From the NCBI GenBank assembly GCA_964624395.1, contig CAZUWY010000051.1, forward strand, positions 1 through 11,256: a stretch of DNA of 11,256 bases. The letters run 5' to 3'. A model generated the notes under the pieces. The model searched no databases. It was not told the origin of the DNA and saw only the letters and a program-made list of their open reading frames with translations. Below, in pieces: positions 5,617 through 11,256 of this stretch; position 1 is the stretch's first letter, and each line of letters opens with the position of its first letter. Position numbers and translations under genes: made by a program. This DNA comes from UBA1046 sp964624395. Lineage in GTDB: Bacteria > Bacillota > Clostridia > Saccharofermentanales > DTU023.

Positions 5617-8169
5617 ATGGACTATGAAAAATTAGGCTTGTTTTATCTGGGGCGGCAAATTGATGCCGCCAGCAATGAAAAAACTGGTGATCTGCTTTTG
5701 TATGATGCCAAAGATTTGACGACCCATGCCATGTGCGTGGGCATGACCGGCAGTGGCAAAACCGGTCTTTGTATCGGCTTGCTGGAGGAAGCGGCCATGG
5801 ATCGCATCCCGGCAATTGTGGTTGATCCCAAAGGAGATATGACCAATCTGCTGCTCGGTTTCCCGGAGATGAAAGCAGAAGATTTTGAGCCCTGGGTGCT
5901 CGAAGACGAGGCCAATACCAAAGGTATTACGATCAAGGAGCTGGCAGCCCAGCAGGCTGAAAACTGGCGCAATGGCCTGGAAAGCTGGGGCATTGATCCC
6001 GACAGAATCCGAGTTATGAGAGAGACAACAGATTTTGCTATCTACACACCCGGCAGTTCTGCCGGCCGTCCCCTCTCCGTGTTAAAACTACTCAATCCTC
6101 CTCCGGCCAAGCTGATGGAGGACAGTGAGCTGGTTTCAGAACAGGTGTCCGGAACTGCTTCAAGCCTTCTCAGCCTAATTGGCATCGATGCGGATCCTCT
6201 CCAGTCCAGAGAACATATTCTTATCTCCAATATTTTGCATCAGAGCTGGCTCAATCAGCAGAATATGGATTTGTCTCAATTGATAGCCATCATCCAGAAG
6301 CCACCGTTTTCCACAGTGGGTGTGATGGAGTTGGAGGATTTCTTCCCGCAAAAGGACCGCTTCAATCTGGCCCTGCGCTTCAATAATTTGCTCGCTTCAC
6401 CTCAGTTTTCCAGCTGGCTGGAAGGAGAAAGCCTAAACATCAGCAATCTCCTTTACACTGCTGACGGTAAGCCGAGAGTATCTATCTTATCCATCTCCCA
6501 TCTGGAAGATAATGAGAGAATGTTCTTTGTCTCCCTGCTGCTTAATCAGCTGGTCAGCTGGGCCAGATCACAACCCGGAACCTCAAGCCTCAGAGCTCTG
6601 TTTTACATGGATGAGATCTTCGGCTATTTCCCGCCGGTGGCAAATCCACCTTCCAAACCACCGCTGCTGACGCTGTTAAAGCAGGCCAGAGCTTATGGCT
6701 TGGGCATCATGCTGACAACGCAAAACCCGGTTGATCTGGATTATAAAGGTCTGGCCAATATGGGCACCTGGTTCATTGGCCGGCTGCAGACTGAAAGAGA
6801 CAAGGCCAGACTTCTAGACGGTCTCGAGGGTGCAGCAGCTGCATCGGGATCCTCTTTTGACAGAAAGGGCATGGATACTTTGCTTTCCGGCCTAGGCAAA
6901 CGAGTCTTTTTGATGAACAATGTCCACGACCAAGAACCGACGCTCTTTGAAACGCGCTGGGCCATGTCTTATCTGGCCGGTCCCCTGATGCGCAATCAAA
7001 TCAGGGATTTATCCCTGGCTGGTAGGAAAGAATTGCCTGCAGCAGAGCAAAGGGTGGCGCCCACAGTCAGGGCAGAAGATGCGCCTGCAGTTGAGCAAGC
7101 GGTGGTGGAGGCAGCCGATCTTACCCAAGAAACAGTAATACCTGCCGTCCCTGCTGCTTCAGCTGGCGGTGGCGCTCAGGCAGAGGAAATTCCTGTGCGA
7201 ACAGAGCCTCAGGTAGGAGTAATGCCGCCGACAGTATCAGATTTTGCAGCAGATGGGCTGCTTTTAATCTCTCCCGTAGGCCCTCAGGGCATCCCGACCT
7301 ATTATCTGCGGGCAGAAGAGGGAGAGGTCTTAAGACCGGCCATTTATGCTCTGGCGGATATCCATTTTGAAGACAAGAAGAACTCCATCTCCCACAGCCG
7401 TTCTGAAAGCTGGCTGACACCTCTGGAGGAGGGTCTGGTCAATACTGATTGGCAAATGAGGGATGATCTGGATATCAGGGACAGCGATCTCAAGACAAAG
7501 GCACCGCGCGGGGTTCAATATATTGCGCTGCCGGAGGCCGCTCAGAAAAAGACCAGCTACACCCAGTGGGAAAGAGAGCTGAAAGACACTATCTTCAGAA
7601 GAAGCGTTTTAGAAGTCTTCCAGCATAAAGCGACACAAATACTATCTCAGCCCGAAGAAAATGAGAGAGATTTTAAGCTGCGCATCGAACAGAAACAAAG
7701 AGAAGAAAGAGATGAGGCTGTAGAAAAGCTGCGCGATAAATACAGAATTCGCATCACCAGAGCGGAAGAGAAAATTCGCAAGCAAGAGCAGCAGCTGGAG
7801 CGCAAAGAGGAGTTGGCCAAGGACGGCAAAAGACAGACGGCAATATCCGTAGGCACCACCGTTTTGAACGCAATCCTGGGCAAAAAGGCTCTATCCACCT
7901 CAACTCTAGGGCGGGCCACAACTGCAGCCAAGACCGGCAGCAGATCCGCCAGACAGGGAAGTGAAGTTCAGCGCGCCGAAGAGAGCCTGGCTGTCTACAA
8001 GGAAGAGCTGGAAAGCATTGAAAATGAGCTGAATAAAGAAATCGAACTGATTCAAAAGCAGTACGATCTCAAATACGATGAGATCAGCAATGTTGAGCTC
8101 ACAGCCAAGAAGACAGATATCAGGCTGCGTGCCTTTGCCCTAGTTTTCCTGCCCGAGGATCTAATTTGA
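5617..8169 (+). CDS. HerA/FtsK-like P-loop ATPase with long coiled-coil C-terminus
   Basis: An 850-residue protein. The N-terminal half is a HerA/VirB4/FtsK-class ATPase. It has Walker A GMTGSGKT (42-49), a conserved VVDPKGD strand (68-74), hydrophobic Walker B ending in Asp-Glu (LFYMDE, 328-333), a sensor-like IMLTTQNP (364-371) and a GRLQTERD segment (388-395) whose arginines suit an inter-subunit finger. The members of this class that have been studied form hexameric DNA translocases. An Ala/Pro/Glu-rich linker (about 471-537) leads to a mixed domain (about 538-665). A basic/acidic coiled coil (about 678-737), a small Gly/Ala/Thr-rich segment (746-780) and a second coiled coil (782-830) follow. 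I recall proteins of this architecture annotated as DUF87/HerA-like ATP-binding proteins in many bacteria, without assigned function. ATG 5617 is chosen for AGAGAGGG (5602-5609), 7 nt upstream; an in-frame TTG at 5578 is unlikely. No NurA nuclease or other HerA partner lies nearby. DNA translocation is inferred only. Confidence 0.85.
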   Translation: MDYEKLGLFYLGRQIDAASNEKTGDLLLYDAKDLTTHAMCVGMTGSGKTGLCIGLLEEAAMDRIPAIVVDPKGDMTNLLLGFPEMKAEDFEPWVLEDEANTKGITIKELAAQQAENWRNGLESWGIDPDRIRVMRETTDFAIYTPGSSAGRPLSVLKLLNPPPAKLMEDSELVSEQVSGTASSLLSLIGIDADPLQSREHILISNILHQSWLNQQNMDLSQLIAIIQKPPFSTVGVMELEDFFPQKDRFNLALRFNNLLASPQFSSWLEGESLNISNLLYTADGKPRVSILSISHLEDNERMFFVSLLLNQLVSWARSQPGTSSLRALFYMDEIFGYFPPVANPPSKPPLLTLLKQARAYGLGIMLTTQNPVDLDYKGLANMGTWFIGRLQTERDKARLLDGLEGAAAASGSSFDRKGMDTLLSGLGKRVFLMNNVHDQEPTLFETRWAMSYLAGPLMRNQIRDLSLAGRKELPAAEQRVAPTVRAEDAPAVEQAVVEAADLTQETVIPAVPAASAGGGAQAEEIPVRTEPQVGVMPPTVSDFAADGLLLISPVGPQGIPTYYLRAEEGEVLRPAIYALADIHFEDKKNSISHSRSESWLTPLEEGLVNTDWQMRDDLDIRDSDLKTKAPRGVQYIALPEAAQKKTSYTQWERELKDTIFRRSVLEVFQHKATQILSQPEENERDFKLRIEQKQREERDEAVEKLRDKYRIRITRAEEKIRKQEQQLERKEELAKDGKRQTAISVGTTVLNAILGKKALSTSTLGRATTAAKTGSRSARQGSEVQRAEESLAVYKEELESIENELNKEIELIQKQYDLKYDEISNVELTAKKTDIRLRAFALVFLPEDLI

Positions 8170-8193
8170 TTCTGCCAGGCCTGCCTGACTGAT

Positions 8194-8874
8194 CTAAAGC
8201 TCTAAAAGCTCAGATAGATCACGGATAGTATACTGGGCCTCTGACAAAGGATGAATGTTTTTAGGATCATAGAGGCAGCTGGCCAAACCGAAAGCTACAG
8301 CTCCCCTGATATCTGATTCAGGGGAGTCTCCTACCATCAAAACAGTATCCGGATCAGGATTTCCCAGCATTGACAGGGCCGCTTCAAAAAAGAGCGGCTC
8401 TGGTTTTGCCGCTCCGATGGCCTCTGAGACAAAAATATCTGCAATATAGGGCATCAGGCCGGAGAGGGCAAAACGCCTCTTTTGCACAAAATCCACCCCA
8501 TTAGTGGCAATGGCTATTTTGCCTCTGGTGGATAATTTCTTCAGCGTCTCTTCAATGCCGGGATAGACCAAAGCCTGGTAGCTGAGATGAGTTAAGAAAG
8601 ATAGATTGGCCAAGTCTGGCTTTAAATAAAGACCAGTCTGCTTAGTTAATATCTCAAAGCGCTTGAGTAAAAGCTCATCTTTGGAGATTTTACCCCCGGC
8701 CATGTCTTGCCAGAGCCCGCGATTGATTAAATGGTAGCTGGCAAAAAGCTCATCATTAAACGGAAGCCCCATATCTGCCAGCATGCTGGCGAAGGAAATC
8801 TTTTCCGCCTGATCAAAATCTAGCAAGGTGCCGTCTGCATCGAGCAGGTAAATTTCATAATTGTTCTTTTTCAT
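8194..8874 (-). CDS. HAD-superfamily hydrolase, YjjG/YfnB-like nucleotidase
   Basis: A 226-residue HAD phosphatase with an alpha-helical cap (about 25-95). All four HAD motifs are present: motif I DADGT (nucleophile D12, acid/base D14), motif II TNG (124-126), motif III lysine K157 in GAAKPEP, and motif IV GDSPESDI (182-189). The LLDADGTLLDFDQAE opening and the overall order match the YjjG/YfnB group, which hydrolyses (often non-canonical) pyrimidine nucleoside monophosphates. The exact substrate cannot be read from sequence, and phosphoglycolate phosphatase-like specificity is the main alternative. I start at ATG 8874, downstream of GGAGGG and GAGGGG purine runs, rather than at the TTG seven codons upstream. 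It is the last gene of the three-gene minus-strand operon, 63 bp after tcdA, and ends 24 bp from the convergent ATPase gene. Confidence 0.82.
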   Translation of the reverse strand: MKKNNYEIYLLDADGTLLDFDQAEKISFASMLADMGLPFNDELFASYHLINRGLWQDMAGGKISKDELLLKRFEILTKQTGLYLKPDLANLSFLTHLSYQALVYPGIEETLKKLSTRGKIAIATNGVDFVQKRRFALSGLMPYIADIFVSEAIGAAKPEPLFFEAALSMLGNPDPDTVLMVGDSPESDIRGAVAFGLASCLYDPKNIHPLSEAQYTIRDLSELLEL

Positions 8875-8888
8875 TTCCCCTCTTCCCT

Positions 8889-8906
8889 CCGGCAAAAATT
8901 TACCGG
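8889..8906 (-). other. Small hairpin directly before the HAD gene ribosome site
   Basis: On the minus strand, CCGGTAA and TTGCCGG (including one G-T wobble) can form a 7-bp stem with a 4-nt loop. It ends immediately before the AGGG of the ribosome-binding purine run. It could shape translation or mRNA processing of the last operon gene, or be incidental. Confidence 0.3.
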
Positions 8907-8937
8907 CTTCGAAAAAGACAGTCTTTCAGCCATCCGC

Positions 8938-9681
8938 TTAAGAGTTCAGTTGATTTTGCTGAAAATGCTGCAAAACCAAGCTGGCCAGAGCAAGGCCAAA
9001 TGCCGGCGGCACCAGGGAGCTGGAAGCCGGAGCCTTATCTGCCAGTTTTTTAAATCTGGCCCAAGCTTCCTCGTCTGCTATTTCATCTGAGAAGACGACA
9101 GGCAGATTTATGATCCCTCTATCCTTTAGCTTTTTTCTCATAATCCGAGCCAGAGGATCAGTATGAGTTTTGCTAAGATCGGCAGTCTTAACTTTGGTGG
9201 GATCTAGCTTGAAAGCTGCCCCCATTGAAGAAAAAACAGGAATTGAAAGTTCAACTGCTTTGGCCAGGAGAGCGGTTTTGCTTTCAATGCTGTCGATGGC
9301 ATCGATAATAATGTCTGTATCCGCCTGCAAGGAGAGGACAGCATCAATTTCGTCTGCTTGAACAAAAGAGGAATACTCCAGCACAGCAGCACTGGGGTTG
9401 ATATCGAGAATACGTTTTCTGGCCAGAGAGCTCTTTTTTTCACCCAGACTTGAATGGAGGGCATAAAGCTGGCGGTTGAGATTGCTTTTTTCAATCTTGT
9501 CACCATCTACGAGCAAAAATCCTCCAACCCCCAGCCTGGCTAGAGCCTCGGCGGCAAAAGAGCCGACACCGCCCAGACCGAAGATAGCAATTTTTGCAGC
9601 AGAAAGGCGCAAGGCCAGCTCTTGGCCCAGGAGAGGCAAGGAGCGGATAAAAAGCGGATTATTGAGAGCTTCTTCGCTCAT
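8938..9681 (-). CDS. tcdA: tRNA threonylcarbamoyladenosine dehydratase (E1-like)
   Basis: ATP-dependent cyclisation of t6A37 in ANN-decoding tRNAs to cyclic t6A is the established role of this E1-like (ThiF/MoeB-fold) family, formerly CsdL/YgdL. The 247-residue protein shows the nucleotide-binding GLGGVGS loop (35-41), the acidic strand VDGD (58-61), the NLNRQ motif (67-71) with the catalytic-type arginine, DAIDSIESK (127-135), the family segment THTDPLARIMRKKLKDRGI (172-190) and the late VPPAFGLALAS (224-234). No zinc-binding CxxC pairs are seen, which is normal for TcdA and argues against ThiF/MoeB. An upstream ATG at 9717 would overlap the preceding gene by 35 bp. I prefer ATG 9681, one base after that gene's TGA (TGAGATG), which suggests translational coupling, although its Shine-Dalgarno (GAAGAA) is weak. 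No CsdA/CsdE sulfur-transfer genes adjoin it. Confidence 0.92.
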   Translation of the reverse strand: MSEEALNNPLFIRSLPLLGQELALRLSAAKIAIFGLGGVGSFAAEALARLGVGGFLLVDGDKIEKSNLNRQLYALHSSLGEKKSSLARKRILDINPSAAVLEYSSFVQADEIDAVLSLQADTDIIIDAIDSIESKTALLAKAVELSIPVFSSMGAAFKLDPTKVKTADLSKTHTDPLARIMRKKLKDRGIINLPVVFSDEIADEEAWARFKKLADKAPASSSLVPPAFGLALASLVLQHFQQNQLNS

Positions 9682-9682
9682 C

Positions 9683-11095
9683 TCAGCCAATTCTTCGCAA
9701 GATGGCCCGGGCCACATGGATACCTGTTGCCCCGGCCTGGGATAAACCTCTGGTTATACCGGCACCGTCGCCAATGGCGAAGAAATTGGGCAGCTCGGTT
9801 TCAAAGTCGGAATCAAGTTTGACCCGGCCGCTATAAAATTTTACCTCCACACCGTATAGCAGGGTGTCAGCGTTGGCGGTACCCGGTGCCAGCTTGTCCA
9901 GGGCATAGATCATCTCAATTATATTATCGAGATGGCGCTTGGGCAGGACCAGGCTTAAATCGCCCGGTATGGCATCTAAAGTGGGCTGGACAAAGCATTT
10001 TGTCATGCGGTGGGAAGTTGTTCTGCGCCCGTAGATCAGATCGCCGAAGCGCTGCAGCAGCACGCCACCACCGAGCATATTGGAGAGGGCGGCAATGTGT
10101 TTGCCATAGCGATTGGGCTCTCTGAAGGGATCGGTAAAGCGATTGGAAACCAGCAGGGCAAAATTGGTGTTTTCTGTTCTAAGGGCCGGATCTTCATAGC
10201 TGTGACCATTGACTGTAATAATGCCGTCGGTATTTTCCGTGACCACACGGCCGTAGGGATTCATGCAGAAAGTTCGGACAATATCGTGATACTGCTTAGT
10301 TTCATAGAGCAGTTTAGCCTCATACATGGCATCGGTTATTTCTTTGAAGACCAGAGCGGGCAGCTCCACCCTGAGACCTAGATCCACCTGATTGTGGGTC
10401 ATTGAAAGGCCCAGCTCTTTGGCCTGGCTGGCAAACCATTCAGATCCTGCCCTGCCCGGTGCTGCAACCAGCCATCTGCCTTCAAAATCGCCGGCTGATG
10501 TCTCGAGCAGATAGCGGCTGTCCGCCCTGACCGGCTCAGCGGCTCTAATATTTTTAGCTATTATATTGTCAACTTTTGTCCGGCAGAAAATATCCAGCTT
10601 ATCTTGCAGCCAGCTAAACTGCTTTAAGAGAATCTCGCGATTTCTCTCCGTGCCCAGATGCTTGCATTTGGCGTCTAAAAGATGGATGTCGCAGCCTAAA
10701 GCCTTCCGGCGCACTTTTTCTGCAGCTGCAGTACCGGTCGAAAACAGTTCAGAGGTGGCGCCGAACTCCTGATTGATCCGGTCGACATCATAAATCAGAT
10801 CCATAATCTGCTTTGAGGGCAGATAATCGGTCAACCAGCCGCCAAACTCAGTTGTAAAATTAAACTTGCCATCGGAGAAAGCTCCCGCACCGCCAAAGCC
10901 CCGCATTATGTCGCAGGTGGGACAGTGAATGCAGCTGTTGACATCGCCAGCAATGATCGGGCAGTTTCTGTTGGCGATATTTTCTCCTTCTTCCAGTAAG
11001 GCAATTTTCAGCTCGGGATTACTGCGGACTAGTTCGAAAGCTGTGAAGATGCCGGCAACACCAGCACCAATAATTAAAACATCGTATTTTTTCAT
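9683..11095 (-). CDS. FAD-dependent oxidoreductase, COG2509 family
   Basis: A 470-residue cytoplasmic flavoprotein. It has an N-terminal Rossmann FAD motif GAGVAG (10-15) with an acidic strand end (EE, 35-36), then four cysteines (C45, C55, C58, C61; spacing CX9CX2CX2C) immediately before GFGGAGAFSDGK (66-77). The C-terminal FAD-closing motif is IGDGAGITRGLSQAGATG (441-458). I recognise this combination as the COG2509 'uncharacterised FAD-dependent dehydrogenase' family, where the GAGAFSDGK element follows a Cys-rich stretch. The substrate is unknown. The cysteines may bind a metal or Fe-S cluster, or act in redox. The start is ATG 11095, with a modest purine run (AGAGAGAAG) 4 nt upstream. 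It is the first gene of the operon with tcdA (1-nt gap) and the HAD nucleotidase. The length is complete and no frameshift is visible. Confidence 0.85.
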   Translation of the reverse strand: MKKYDVLIIGAGVAGIFTAFELVRSNPELKIALLEEGENIANRNCPIIAGDVNSCIHCPTCDIMRGFGGAGAFSDGKFNFTTEFGGWLTDYLPSKQIMDLIYDVDRINQEFGATSELFSTGTAAAEKVRRKALGCDIHLLDAKCKHLGTERNREILLKQFSWLQDKLDIFCRTKVDNIIAKNIRAAEPVRADSRYLLETSAGDFEGRWLVAAPGRAGSEWFASQAKELGLSMTHNQVDLGLRVELPALVFKEITDAMYEAKLLYETKQYHDIVRTFCMNPYGRVVTENTDGIITVNGHSYEDPALRTENTNFALLVSNRFTDPFREPNRYGKHIAALSNMLGGGVLLQRFGDLIYGRRTTSHRMTKCFVQPTLDAIPGDLSLVLPKRHLDNIIEMIYALDKLAPGTANADTLLYGVEVKFYSGRVKLDSDFETELPNFFAIGDGAGITRGLSQAGATGIHVARAILRRIG

Positions 11096-11132
11096 CTTGC
11101 TTCTCTCTTGACGATTTTTGCAAACATTAACG

Positions 11133-11161
11133 ACTTTAACAAAAGAGCTAAATCAATTCAA
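11133..11161 (-). promoter_or_regulatory. Candidate promoter for the COG2509-tcdA-HAD operon
   Basis: On the minus strand, TTGAAT (11161-11156), a 17-nt spacer and TAAAGT (11138-11133) each match the housekeeping consensus at four of six bases. Spacing is ideal but both boxes are mediocre. Transcription would begin near 11126, about 30 nt before the ATG. Confidence 0.3.
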
Positions 11162-11166
11162 GCTTA

Positions 11167-11242
11167 GCAAGAAATGACTGCTTCTTCAATCGAGGGCAAT
11201 ATAGAGCCATTTGCGCTGCTAGTATTTTTCGCTAGAAATGAC
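11167..11242. repeat. Imperfect direct repeat at the right edge
   Basis: GCAAGAAATGAC (11167-11178) and GCTAGAAATGAC (11231-11242) differ at one of twelve bases and lie 64 bp apart. Read on the minus strand they give GTCATTTCT(A/T)GC, which resembles dispersed intergenic repeat units common in bacterial genomes. Short open frames exist here on both strands (for example a minus-strand frame ending at TAA 11166-11164), but neither has other support as a gene. The rest of 11096-11256 shows nothing further beyond the promoter candidate. Confidence 0.3.
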
Positions 11243-11256
11243 GCTATGAAAGGTAT

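Noticed and set aside
5617..8169. HerA-NurA or HerA-Sir2 defence system
   Set aside because: The neighbours are a flippase-like gene and a housekeeping operon. No nuclease or NADase gene is present, so a known HerA defence pair cannot be claimed.
8170..8193. Terminator in the 24-bp convergent gap
   Set aside because: Only a CAGGCCTG palindrome without loop or T-tract is present, which is not enough to call an intrinsic terminator.
11115..11150. Rex-like site (TTGTTAA...TTAA on the minus strand) upstream of the flavoprotein gene
   Set aside because: Half-sites are separated by five rather than four bases and the right half departs from TTAACAA, so it is not a credible Rex operator.

Overview
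The window looks like ordinary chromosomal DNA from an anaerobic Firmicute, most likely Clostridia. The class III (Firmicutes-type) fructose-1,6-bisphosphatase, purine-rich Shine-Dalgarno sites a few bases before most starts, TATAAT-like promoters, and a mixed set of housekeeping and poorly characterised clostridial families all point that way. No rRNA, tRNA, insertion sequence, phage gene, CRISPR array or recognisable defence island is visible. Genus-level placement cannot be supported from the sequence alone.

Layout, left to right. (1) Positions 1-165 are an AT-rich edge with a possible gene end and a promoter, leading into a plus-strand cyclophilin-like gene (166-756) that has lost most catalytic residues. 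(2) Convergent to it is a minus-strand pair: class III fructose-1,6-bisphosphatase (4221-2263) followed by dihydrolipoamide dehydrogenase (2196-832). (3) A 255-bp divergent promoter region (4222-4476) separates this pair from two plus-strand genes: a stand-alone MprF/UPF0104-type flippase-like membrane protein (4477-5457) and a large HerA/FtsK-like P-loop ATPase with a long coiled-coil C-terminus (5617-8169). The ATPase has its own promoter. (4) Only 24 bp away and convergent is a minus-strand three-gene operon: a COG2509 FAD-dependent oxidoreductase with a four-cysteine cluster (11095-9683), the E1-like tRNA threonylcarbamoyladenosine dehydratase TcdA (9681-8938), and a YjjG-like HAD nucleotidase (8874-8194). 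(5) The right edge (11096-11256) holds a weak promoter and an imperfect 12-base direct repeat.

How the genes fit together. FBPase supplies the irreversible gluconeogenic step. The Lpd has no E1/E2 or glycine-cleavage partner in view, so its complex must be encoded elsewhere. TcdA and the HAD nucleotidase suggest a tRNA-modification and nucleotide-housekeeping theme, with the COG2509 flavoprotein tightly coupled to TcdA by a 1-nt gap. I see no convincing new multi-gene system. The least explained proteins are the degenerate cyclophilin, the orphan HerA-like ATPase, and the COG2509 flavoprotein with its cysteine cluster.
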